64,000 bases of DNA from Competibacter_A sp002352125 (GTDB lineage: Bacteria; Pseudomonadota; Gammaproteobacteria; Competibacterales; Competibacteraceae), in NCBI GenBank assembly GCA_035441325.1, contig DAOROA010000011.1, positions 1 through 64,000 on the forward strand. Direction: 5' to 3'. Under the pieces are notes generated by a model, which saw nothing but the letters and a program-made list of their open reading frames with translations, was not told where the DNA came from and did not search any database. The translations under genes were made by a program, and so were the position numbers. Of this stretch, positions 16,213 to 24,545 are shown in pieces. Each line of letters begins with the position of its first letter. Position 1 is the first letter of the stretch.

Positions 16213-18407
16213 ACTTTCGCAAGTTCCTGCTCCTTTTGGTGATCGCCGTGCTGGTCGGCGTTTTCTTCGCGTTCGACCTGGGCCGCTATTTCAGCCTCGA
16301 TTACTTCAAATCCCAGCAGGCGGCCATCGAAACCTATCGAGCGGCGCATCCCGGTTCGGCGGCGGGAATATTTTTTGCCGTTTACGTGGCGGTGACCGGA
16401 TTGTCGCTGCCCGGCGCGGCGATCCTGACCTTGGTTGGCGGCGCGATCTTCGGCCTGTTGTGGGGAATGGTCCTCGTCTCCCTCGCCTCGACCCTGGGCG
16501 CTACCTTCTCCTTTCTCGCCGCCCGCTTCGTGCTGCGCGACTGGGTGCAGGGCAAATTCGGCGACCGGCTAAAAGCGATCAACGCCGGGATGGAAAAGGA
16601 AGGTGGTTTCTATCTGTTCACTTTGCGGTTGATTCCGGTCTTTCCGTTCTTCGTCATCAATCTGGTGATGGGCTTGACGCCGATCCGCCTCTCAACCTTC
16701 TGCTGGGTTAGCCAGATCGGCATGTTGGCCGGCACCTTGGTCTACGTGAATGCCGGTACCCAACTGGCGCGAATCGACTCGCTCAAAGGTATTCTGTCGC
16801 CCGGCTTGTTGGCCTCTTTCGCGCTGCTGGGCATTTTTCCGCTCGTCGCCAAGAAGATCGTGGCGGCGGTCAAAGCGCGGCGGGTATACGCAAAATGGCA
16901 AAAGCCGCAGCGCTTCGACCGGAATTTGGTGGTGATCGGCGCCGGCTCGGCCGGACTGGTGACCGCCTATATCGCGGCGGCGGTCAAGGCCAAGGTGACT
17001 TTGATCGAAAAGCACCGGATGGGTGGCGATTGTCTGAACACCGGCTGCGTACCGTCCAAGGCGCTGATCCGCTCGGCCAAGCTGCTCGCCCACATCCGGC
17101 GTTCCCCGGAATTCGGTATCCGTAAAGCCAACGCAGAATTCGATTTCGCCGAGGTGATGGAGCGGGTGCAGCGAGTGATCCGCGACGTGGCGCCCCACGA
17201 TTCGGTGGAACGCTACACCGGTTTGGGCGTGGAGGTGATCGACGGCACGGCCAAAATCACCTCGCCGTGGACGGTGGCGGTCACTACGACGGCAGGCACG
17301 CGAACCCTGACCACCCGCGCCATCGTCATCGCCGCTGGCGCCCGGCCGTTCGTGCCACCGATTCCGGGACTGGAAGAGGTCGGGTATTTGACTTCGGATA
17401 CCGTTTGGCATCTGCGCGAGTTACCCGAACGATTGGTGGTGCTGGGCGGCGGCCCCATCGGTTCGGAACTGACCCAAACCTTCGCCCGCCTCGGCGCACG
17501 GGTGACGCAGGTCGAAATGGCTCCGCGCATTCTGATCCGGGAAGACCCGGAGGTTTCCGGACTGGTGACTGCGCGCTTTCGCCAGGAGGGCATCCAGGTG
17601 CTCGTCGAGCACCAAGCCAAGCGGTTCGCGGTGGAGAACGGCGAAAAAATCCTGATCGCCGAACACGGCGGCGCGGACGTGCGGATTCCCTTCGATGCCG
17701 TGTTGGTCGCGGTCGGGCGGGTGGCGAACACGACCGGCTACGGACTGGAAGAATTGGGGATTCCGGCCACTCGCGCCCGCACCGTGGAAACCAACGAGTA
17801 CCTGCAAACGCTTTACCCCAACATTTACGCCGCCGGTGACGTGGCCGGACCGTTCCAGTTCACCCACACCGCCGCGCATCAAGCCTGGTATGCCTCGGTC
17901 AACGCCCTGTTCGGTCCATTCAAGACATTCAAGGCCGACTATTCGGTCATTCCCTGGGCCACCTTCGTCGATCCCGAGGTGGCGCGGGTCGGGTTGAACG
18001 AACAGGAAGCGAAGGCGCAAGGTATCCCCCACGAGGTGACGGTGTACGGCATCGACGATCTGGATCGCGCCATCGCCGACGGCGAGGCACACGGTTTCGT
18101 CAAGGTGCTGACCGTGCCCGGCAAGGACAAGATTCTTGGCGCAACCATCGTCGGCGAACACGCCGGCGACCTGCTCGCCGAATACGTCATGGCCATGCGC
18201 CACGGCATCGGCCTGAACAAGATTCTCGGCACCATCCACATCTACCCGACCTTGGCCGAAGCCAACAAGTACGCCGCTGGCGTCTGGAAAAAGGCTCATG
18301 CGCCCCAGAAATTGCTGGCCTGGGTAGAGCGTTTCCACGCCTGGCGGCGGGGCGGCTTCGACCAGCGCACCCAAGAGAACCCCACCCCAAGAGGAGTTTC
18401 GCCATGA
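16209..18407 (+). CDS. TVP38/TMEM64 membrane domain fused to flavin disulfide oxidoreductase
   Basis: The gene starts at a GTG overlapping grxC and encodes 732 residues. Residues 1-225 are a SNARE-associated (DedA/TVP38) membrane domain with about six hydrophobic segments and the signature GGAIFGLLWGMVLVSLASTLGA. From residue 237 a class I pyridine-nucleotide disulfide oxidoreductase follows: FAD-binding VVIGAGSAGL, redox-active Cys-275 and Cys-280 in GGDCLNTGCVPSK, NAD(P)-binding VVLGGGPIGSE, AAGDVAGPFQFTHTAAHQAW, and a C-terminal dimer domain with HIYPTLAEANKYA. It resembles mercuric reductase and dihydrolipoamide dehydrogenase, but lacks the MerA heavy-metal domain and the C-terminal Cys pair. 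It probably does thiol redox chemistry at the inner membrane. The substrate is unknown. Confidence 0.85.
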   Translation: MNFRKFLLLLVIAVLVGVFFAFDLGRYFSLDYFKSQQAAIETYRAAHPGSAAGIFFAVYVAVTGLSLPGAAILTLVGGAIFGLLWGMVLVSLASTLGATFSFLAARFVLRDWVQGKFGDRLKAINAGMEKEGGFYLFTLRLIPVFPFFVINLVMGLTPIRLSTFCWVSQIGMLAGTLVYVNAGTQLARIDSLKGILSPGLLASFALLGIFPLVAKKIVAAVKARRVYAKWQKPQRFDRNLVVIGAGSAGLVTAYIAAAVKAKVTLIEKHRMGGDCLNTGCVPSKALIRSAKLLAHIRRSPEFGIRKANAEFDFAEVMERVQRVIRDVAPHDSVERYTGLGVEVIDGTAKITSPWTVAVTTTAGTRTLTTRAIVIAAGARPFVPPIPGLEEVGYLTSDTVWHLRELPERLVVLGGGPIGSELTQTFARLGARVTQVEMAPRILIREDPEVSGLVTARFRQEGIQVLVEHQAKRFAVENGEKILIAEHGGADVRIPFDAVLVAVGRVANTTGYGLEELGIPATRARTVETNEYLQTLYPNIYAAGDVAGPFQFTHTAAHQAWYASVNALFGPFKTFKADYSVIPWATFVDPEVARVGLNEQEAKAQGIPHEVTVYGIDDLDRAIADGEAHGFVKVLTVPGKDKILGATIVGEHAGDLLAEYVMAMRHGIGLNKILGTIHIYPTLAEANKYAAGVWKKAHAPQKLLAWVERFHAWRRGGFDQRTQENPTPRGVSP

Positions 18408-18865
18408 CCGTCATCCGCTCGCTCGTCGCTTTGATCCTCGCGATATCGGTATCGTCCGCCGGCGCTGCCGAAGGCTTGATCGCCGTCAAAAGCCCCTACG
18501 GCGCCAGCGATACGATGAACCGGTTCGAGGAACTGGTCCGGCAACGCGGTTTGAACGTGTTCGCGCGCATCGACCACGCCGCTGGCGCCGCCAAGGCCGG
18601 CAAGTCGCTTCGACCCACGGAACTGCTGATCTTCGGCAATCCCCAAGGCGGCACGCCGTTCATGGAGTGCGCGCAGTCCGTCGGCATCGACCTGCCCCTG
18701 AAGGCGCTGGTTTGGGAAGATGCGTCCTCGCAGGTGTGGATCGGCTACAACGACCCGGCCTTTCTCGCCCGCCGGCACGGCGTCGATCAATGCCCCATCG
18801 CGGAAAAGCTCGGCAAGGCGCTGGCCGGACTGGTCGAAGCCGCCGTCGCGCCCCCCAATCGTTGA
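18404..18865 (+). CDS. Exported DUF302 protein
   Basis: The 153-residue protein starts at an ATG that overlaps the stop of the preceding fusion gene (ATGA). Residues 1-22 are a signal peptide (LVALILAISVSSAGA). The rest is a single DUF302 domain: SPYGASDTMNRFEELVRQRG, VFARIDHAAGAAKAG, ELLIFGNPQGGTPFMECA and LPLKALVWEDASSQVWIGYN. Structures of this family show a small alpha/beta fold with no established enzymatic role. Co-translation with a glutaredoxin and a membrane flavoprotein suggests an envelope redox or stress function; that is inference. It is the last gene of the operon. Confidence 0.85.
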   Translation: MTVIRSLVALILAISVSSAGAAEGLIAVKSPYGASDTMNRFEELVRQRGLNVFARIDHAAGAAKAGKSLRPTELLIFGNPQGGTPFMECAQSVGIDLPLKALVWEDASSQVWIGYNDPAFLARRHGVDQCPIAEKLGKALAGLVEAAVAPPNR

Positions 18866-19370
18866 ACCCGGCATCGTTGCATCCAAATCCGGCCGGGCAA
18901 CGCAAGCGCGCGATGCGATCCGCAAGGGCGGTTCGAAAATCCGCTACCTGGACTACGATTGGGGGCTGAACGCGACCCGGCCTTGACGCTGACCGCCAAG
19001 CAGAGAACGAGAACTGTTACGGTTTTCCGCCTGCTGGCGAACCCAGCAACGAAAATACCCGTCTCCTCCCTGCGCCGAAGAGTAAACGGGGCAGGGAGGA
19101 GCAGATTCAGGGTCAACCCGTTATTTCGCTAGCAATTTCCGCTGATTCGAACAACCGTTCTCGACGCGATCTAAGGCGACGATGTGATTACCCTTCGGGT
19201 CTCTCATAAAAAACCTGTTCCGCCACGGATTCGATTTCCTAATGGAACATCGCCCTGAATCTCTCGAAGAAACTCGTTGAATTTACTTTGGCGTTGATGG
19301 CTTTTGTTCTGTACTTAGTGCATCGCTATGATTAAGATTACCTTGGCATTCTAAATTGAGCCACAATTTT
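18866..19370. other. Intergenic region with an 11-bp inverted repeat
   Basis: This 505-base stretch shows no convincing gene. CTCCTCCCTGC at 19063-19073 is perfectly complementary to GCAGGGAGGAG at 19091-19101 around a 17-base loop, which could end transcription or be a dispersed repeat. Base composition falls from GC-rich on the left to AT-rich on the right, towards the phosphatase gene, marking the edge of foreign DNA. Confidence 0.5.
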
Positions 19371-19868
19371 ATGATTGATACGCTGCTGTTCGACTGGGGA
19401 AATACTGTAATGATAGATTTCCCAGATGAAGTTGGACCGATGTACTCATGGAATCGGTTGGAGTTGGTTGACGGGGCTGAGGCGTGCTTAAAGAAATTAT
19501 CAAGTAACTATTTGATTCTTCTTGCAACGAATGCTAAAGATTCGACCAAGGAGGATATTCGAAAAGCGCTAGATAGAGTTGGAATCGGTAGATATTTCAA
19601 TGAAATAGTCTGTTTTAAAGAAGTAGGCTTTCCTAAACCTACGAGAGAGTTCTTTGATTTCGTTCTAAATAGAACTAGGAAAAAAAAGAGCGAGCTGATT
19701 ATGATAGGAGATGATCTTGAGAAGGATTACTGGGGACCGAGAGCGTTTGGGATCAATGCCGTGCTATACGATCCATTTGAAAGATATCGAGACGTAGAAA
19801 TGAGAGTATCTTCACTGGCAGAAATTGAGGAGCTCATTGCAAGAATCAATCGGTGGAAATCAGCATAA
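19371..19868 (+). CDS. HAD-superfamily hydrolase, probably acquired
   Basis: The 165-residue protein starts at the ATG at 19371 (MIDTLLFDWGNT). HAD motif I is LFDWGNTV with nucleophile Asp, motif II is LLATNAKDS, the conserved Lys lies in KEVGFPKP, and motif IV is IMIGDDLEKDY. The cap is minimal. It is probably a small phosphatase of the phosphoglycolate or pyrophosphatase kind, with unknown substrate. The DNA is plainly AT-rich and uses codons such as AGA, ATA and TTA that are rare in the neighbouring genes, which argues for horizontal transfer. No partner gene is adjacent. Confidence 0.8.
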   Translation: MIDTLLFDWGNTVMIDFPDEVGPMYSWNRLELVDGAEACLKKLSSNYLILLATNAKDSTKEDIRKALDRVGIGRYFNEIVCFKEVGFPKPTREFFDFVLNRTRKKKSELIMIGDDLEKDYWGPRAFGINAVLYDPFERYRDVEMRVSSLAEIEELIARINRWKSA

Positions 19869-20199
19869 TAATCAATGGTGCTAATTTTTTATTTAGGCGC
19901 TGATCGAGGGTTGACTGCAATAACTGGAAAGTCTGCTGGGCCGGGATCGTTTTTCTTGACCGGCTGCTTCGATCATTTTCTCTGCTGAGCGCACCGTAGA
20001 CGAGCGCGTCGAGCGGGCTATCGGGCCGCAACCGGACAGCTCCATCGTCCGAGACACTTGGAAAGCAGAACTCCCAGGAATAGAACCGTCGGCGTAGTTG
20101 TCGGCGTCACGATTGACGACGCTTGATTTTTGTGCGACGCACAATAACTTGCTATAATTTTTACTACCCGTTGCCGCATGTCGATAAACAAGAAGAATT
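19869..20199. other. Intergenic region before the Cys-motif protein
   Basis: No gene is supported in these 331 bases. Short open frames on the minus strand are Arg/Ser-rich and lack starts. The right end carries the promoter listed at 20130-20158. Confidence 0.4.
20130..20158 (+). promoter_or_regulatory. Sigma70-like promoter
   Basis: TTGTGC (-35) and a perfect TATAAT (-10) are 17 bases apart and lie about 40 bases before the ATG at 20200, on the same strand. Confidence 0.5.
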
Positions 20200-20664
20200 A
20201 TGTATATCGTAGACGATCCAACTTTGGCGCTCATTACCCGCTTCGTGGGAGATGACCAAACCCCGGATTTGTCCGAGGCAGAGTTTTTGCTCCAGCAAAT
20301 TGCGGCCATCGAACGGCATGTCGAGCAATTTCCCGCCGACGAGAGGCAAGCACGGGCTCTGGAATGGATCGAAATGCACGCGCGGGATTACCGCCAACAT
20401 TGGCAAAAACAGGCGGCCGTCGGGGTTTTAGCCCATTCGCGGTGCTCGGATTGTCCTCTGACGGGCGGTAACCGAACGGCGCCGTGCGCGATCCATGCCC
20501 GGTGGCTAGTTTTGCTGCGCCGCTACGCTACGACTGAAATTTCTTCTCGAGAATACATCGAAGATTCGCTGAAATTGCTGGGTACTTACAAGGACCGGCT
20601 GAAAGTGAGCCGGATCCGCCAGCGGCTGCGACGCGATGCTGCTCCCGCCCTCGATCCCGGCTAA
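20200..20664 (+). CDS. Hypothetical protein with Cys/His motif
   Basis: The gene encodes 154 residues from an ATG with AAGAAG six bases upstream and a good sigma70 promoter before it. The protein is soluble and largely helical. A compact motif in the middle, CSDCPLTGGNRTAPCAIH, has the spacing C-x2-C-x9-C-x2-H and could bind zinc or an iron-sulfur cluster. It is followed by WLVLLRRYATTEISSREYIE and a basic C-terminus. I recognise no named family. It stands alone between the HAD gene and the CheB-CheR gene. Coding is likely given the promoter, ribosome binding site and amino-acid composition. Confidence 0.65.
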   Translation: MYIVDDPTLALITRFVGDDQTPDLSEAEFLLQQIAAIERHVEQFPADERQARALEWIEMHARDYRQHWQKQAAVGVLAHSRCSDCPLTGGNRTAPCAIHARWLVLLRRYATTEISSREYIEDSLKLLGTYKDRLKVSRIRQRLRRDAAPALDPG

Positions 20665-20973
20665 GCGGCCGCATCCGCACAACTCGTCAACTTGTTTCCT
20701 TTAGGCCGATCACCTAAAGATTGCTCGCCGATATCACCGGCAAGCCTTTTGGAAAGGCAGATTGGTGGTGTTGGCGCTCTTCGACACAAACGACCGAACG
20801 CCCGTCTTCGGGCAGGCATTCGCCCGATCCAGCGTCACGGTTGGGTCGATGCAGTGTGAGCGCTCCGACCGTTTCGAGGTAAGATGCGTGCCCTGCTCGA
20901 TAGATCGAGTTGGCTACCGCGTTCGATATAAGGTTTCGGGAGGGAGGCGTAACCGTCTAAAGTATCGTTAGCC
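20665..20973. other. Intergenic region before the CheB-CheR gene
   Basis: These 309 bases should hold the promoter of the following gene. A small hairpin (GCCTTT-TGG-AAAGGC) lies near 20743-20757. TAAA and GCCGATAT near 20715-20734 recall a flagellar sigma28 promoter, but the spacer is only eight bases, too short. No gene is supported. Confidence 0.4.
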
Positions 20974-23900
20974 ATGGGGGAACTTGCACCGATGCAAGAA
21001 GAGGATTATCAACAAGAAATCGAAAATTTCGGCCCCATTTGCTACGTTGGTATCGGCGCGTCGGCTGGGGGTCTGGAAGCATTGGAATCGTTTTTCGCGC
21101 AGATGAGCGCCAACAGCGGCATGGCTTTCATCGTCATCCAGCATCTGTCCCCGGACTACAAAAGCATGATGGTCGAGCTGCTTTCCAAACGGACCGCCAT
21201 GCCGGTTCGACGGGCCGAGGAAGGAATGCTGGTCGAGGCTAATTCGGTTTATCTCATTCCTCCTAAGAAAAATCTCTCGATCTTTCACGGCAAACTGCTG
21301 CTCAGCGAATCGGACCATACCCGTGGGCTCAACCTGCCTATCGACGTTTTTCTGCGTTCGCTGGCCGACGATCAGGCGGAAAAGGCCATCGGCATCATCC
21401 TGTCTGGCACCGGTAGCGACGGCGTGCGCGGTATCCGGGCGATCAAGGAGGCCGGCGGGATCGTGATGGTGCAAAACGAAGAATCGGCCCGGTTCGACGG
21501 GATGCCGCGCGCGGCCGTTTCGACTGGGCTGGCCGATTTTGTCCTGCCGCCCGACGAGATGCCGCAAAAATTGCTCTCGTTCGTCCAGCACCCCTACGCC
21601 ACCACAGTGGATCAGCCGCCGAATTTGCTGTCCGGCGACGATGGCGTGACGCGCATTTTCGCTCTGTTGCGCGAACGCACGCGCGTCGACTTCACGCACT
21701 ATAAACCCAGCACCGTCATCCGGCGCATCGAGCGGCGCATGACGATGAACCAGATTCACGATCTGCGCGATTACGTGAGGTTCATGGAAAGCTATGCCGG
21801 CGAGGTGATGGCGCTCTACCGTGAACTGCTCATCGGCGTCACCAGTTTTTTTCGCGACCGCGAAGTGTTCGACGAGCTGGAGCTCAACCGGCTACCTCAG
21901 TTGTTGGAGCGCGTCGAAACGCGCGAAGTCCGGTTCTGGGTGGCGGGGTGCTCGACCGGCGAGGAGGCGTATACCTTGGCTATTTTGAGCCGCGAGGTCC
22001 TGGAACGCCTGGGAAAACGGCTCGAAGTCAAGATTTTCGCCACCGATCTGGATCGCGACGCTATTTTGCGTGCCAGCACTGGTATCTATCCTGAAAGCAT
22101 TGTCGCCGATTTGCCGCCGGGGTACTTGTCCAAATACTTCCATCTCAAGGAAGACCATCACTATCAAGTGGATCGCGTCATCCGGGAGATGGTGGTTTTC
22201 GCCCAACACAACCTCATCAAAGACCCGCCTTTCACCAAGATCGAGCTGGTCAGTTGCCGCAACTTGCTCATTTATCTGCAGCCGGTGTTGCAGCGCAAGG
22301 CTCTGGAACTGGTCAACTTTTCGCTCAATCCACAAGGAATTTTGCTGTTGGGTAGCAGCGAAACGACCGGCGAAATGGCCGACTTTTTCGAGCCGTTGCA
22401 CCAGAGATTCAGGATTTATGCCTCCAAGGGCAAACGTCAGCCGGCGGGGGAAAATCCGGGGTTTTCGGCGCTGCCGGAAGTGCGTTCGCAGCAGAAACGC
22501 GCTCACTTTGCGGGGGGGGCCGTATTGCGCGGCTACCAGGAGGAGCGTTTGCTCGACCGCCTCCTGCAATCGCTCGCCGAGGACTACGCGCCGCTGGCCG
22601 TCGTGGTGAACGAACGGATGGAGGTGATGCACATCTTGGGTAACCCGGAGGGGTATTTTCGGTTGCAATCTGGCAAGCCGATGAACGACGTGACCCGGAT
22701 CGCGGTGCCGGAGCTGACTATCCCGCTGGCTACGGGCCTGCAAAAAGTGTTCAAGACCGGCGAGACGCTGCAATACACCGGCATTCAGGTAAAAGGGCGC
22801 GACGAGCAGAAGACCGTGCGTGTCCACATGCGGTTGTTGCCCGGCAAAAAAGGACAGGAGCCGTTGGCGGTGGTTTTCGTCGAAGAAACCGCTCCCCGGG
22901 CGGGCGAGTCCGTTTCGGGCGATACCCAAGTCTACAATGTCAGCCAGGAGGCCGAGCAGCGCATTCACGACCTGGAACAGGAACTCCAATTCTCGCAGGA
23001 AAATTTGCAGGCCACCATCGAGGAACTGGAAACGTCCAACGAGGAACTGCAAGCCACCAACGAGGAACTCCTCGCCAGCAACGAAGAGCTGCAAAGCACC
23101 AACGAAGAGTTGCAATCGCTCAACGAGGAACTGCAATCGGTCAACGAGGAACTGCACACCGTCAATGCAGAAAACCAGAGCAAGATCATCGAATTGATCG
23201 AGTTAAACAACGATCTGGACAACCTGATAGCCAGTACCCGGATCGGCACCCTGTTTCTCGACGAGAACTTGGCCATCCGCCGGTTTACGCCCGAGGTCAA
23301 GCGCATTTTCAAAATTCTGGATGGCGATGTCGGTCACCCTCTAAGCCGTTTTGCCCATAGGCTGATGGATATCGATCCGTTCGAGCTTATCCGGGCGGTG
23401 GTGACCAGCGCCGTGGAGCAGGAGCGCGAGGTTTGCACCCAGGAAGGCGCGTGGTTTCACATGCGCGTTCTGCCTTATCACGTCGGCGCGGATACCGTTT
23501 CTGGCGTGGTGCTGACGTTTACCGACATCGGTTTGCTCAAAACCACCAGCGAGGCATTGTCGGACCGCGAAACCCGGCTTTCCAGCCTGTATCGCGCCGT
23601 GCCGGTAGGGGTGGGACGGATCGCCAATCGCGTCTTTCTCGACGTCAACGATTATCTGTGCCAAATGGTGGGGTACGCTCGCGATGAGCTGATCGACCAG
23701 AGCACGCGCATATTGTATCTGTCTCAGGAAGAATTCGAGTCTGCCGGGAAACATCTGTACGAACAAATCCAAAAGCAGGGTGTGGGGACCGTGGAGACGC
23801 GCTGGCGGCGCAAGGATGGCATGATCGTACCGATCTTGATCAATGGCTCCTCGCTGAATCCCGAAATTCCCGACGAGGGTGCGACGTTCACCGTTCTGGA

Positions 23901-24366
23901 TCTGTCCGCCTCCAAGAAATCGCTCGCCCGGGCGCAAGAGTCGGAGCGTTTCACCCGGGCCGCTCTCGACATGCTGACCGCGCAAGCCGCTATTCTCGAC
24001 GAGAACGGGACGATTCTCGCGGCCAACAAAGCGTGGCGGGATTTCGCCCTAGACAACGCCGGAACATTCGACCTTCTGGCCGAGGGGATCGGCCACCTGC
24101 GGATTTGTGGCGAAGTGCCAGAGCGCGGTGCCGAAGAAACCGCCGTCGCGTTCGCCGAAGGGATCCGAGCCGTGTTGCGCGGGGAATGCGTACTGTTCGA
24201 ACAAAAATATCCCTACCAGTCACCGAAGGAACGGCACTGGTTCATCGGGCGGGCGACTCGTCTACCCGGCGAAGGACCGGCGTGCGTCATCGTGACTCGC
24301 GAATGCACGGATATCGGCAAAACGGCAGAAGCAGATCAAATGGAAAGTGGTGTTGTGTCAAAATGA
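20974..24366 (+). CDS. CheB-CheR fusion with coiled coil and PAS domains
   Basis: The protein has 1130 residues. The ATG at 20974 has a weak ribosome binding site; an ATG at 20992 with GGGGGA upstream is an alternative. Residues about 22-205 are a CheB methylesterase with catalytic triad Ser-30 (GIGASAGG), His-57 (QHLSPDYKSM) and Asp-149 (SGTGSDGVRG). CheR N- and C-terminal domains follow to about 485: VTSFFRDREVFDEL, FWVAGCSTGEEAYTLAI, FATDLDRDAILRAS and VSCRNLLIYL. Next come a variable segment, a long coiled coil of repeated NEELQ heptads at about 670-750, and three PAS-like domains. There is no receiver or kinase domain; the C-terminus ends in a linker. It probably modifies chemoreceptor-like proteins and signals with the hybrid kinase encoded next. 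Confidence 0.88.
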   Translation: MGELAPMQEEDYQQEIENFGPICYVGIGASAGGLEALESFFAQMSANSGMAFIVIQHLSPDYKSMMVELLSKRTAMPVRRAEEGMLVEANSVYLIPPKKNLSIFHGKLLLSESDHTRGLNLPIDVFLRSLADDQAEKAIGIILSGTGSDGVRGIRAIKEAGGIVMVQNEESARFDGMPRAAVSTGLADFVLPPDEMPQKLLSFVQHPYATTVDQPPNLLSGDDGVTRIFALLRERTRVDFTHYKPSTVIRRIERRMTMNQIHDLRDYVRFMESYAGEVMALYRELLIGVTSFFRDREVFDELELNRLPQLLERVETREVRFWVAGCSTGEEAYTLAILSREVLERLGKRLEVKIFATDLDRDAILRASTGIYPESIVADLPPGYLSKYFHLKEDHHYQVDRVIREMVVFAQHNLIKDPPFTKIELVSCRNLLIYLQPVLQRKALELVNFSLNPQGILLLGSSETTGEMADFFEPLHQRFRIYASKGKRQPAGENPGFSALPEVRSQQKRAHFAGGAVLRGYQEERLLDRLLQSLAEDYAPLAVVVNERMEVMHILGNPEGYFRLQSGKPMNDVTRIAVPELTIPLATGLQKVFKTGETLQYTGIQVKGRDEQKTVRVHMRLLPGKKGQEPLAVVFVEETAPRAGESVSGDTQVYNVSQEAEQRIHDLEQELQFSQENLQATIEELETSNEELQATNEELLASNEELQSTNEELQSLNEELQSVNEELHTVNAENQSKIIELIELNNDLDNLIASTRIGTLFLDENLAIRRFTPEVKRIFKILDGDVGHPLSRFAHRLMDIDPFELIRAVVTSAVEQEREVCTQEGAWFHMRVLPYHVGADTVSGVVLTFTDIGLLKTTSEALSDRETRLSSLYRAVPVGVGRIANRVFLDVNDYLCQMVGYARDELIDQSTRILYLSQEEFESAGKHLYEQIQKQGVGTVETRWRRKDGMIVPILINGSSLNPEIPDEGATFTVLDLSASKKSLARAQESERFTRAALDMLTAQAAILDENGTILAANKAWRDFALDNAGTFDLLAEGIGHLRICGEVPERGAEETAVAFAEGIRAVLRGECVLFEQKYPYQSPKERHWFIGRATRLPGEGPACVIVTRECTDIGKTAEADQMESGVVSK

Positions 24367-24545
24367 GAGCTAGAGTTCGACCATGCGATTCGCGGGCTTC
24401 GATCTCGCGGTGCCCGCTGTTTCGCGATGTCGGTTTTTCGGCAAACAGCCATCCACAACGAACGCAACTGCCGTATGGGACGCCCCGATAGCGGATTGGG
24501 CCACGCATCATCCGATACGGCCACGCAGAGCTAAGGTGCAACACG

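Noticed and set aside
20715..20734. Flagellar sigma28-like promoter (TAAA and GCCGATAT)
   Set aside because: The spacer is eight bases instead of about fifteen.
21892..23157. 421-codon open frame antisense to the CheB-CheR gene
   Set aside because: It is the complement of the CheR and NEELQ coiled-coil regions and shows repetitive Leu/Phe/Gln text without a domain.
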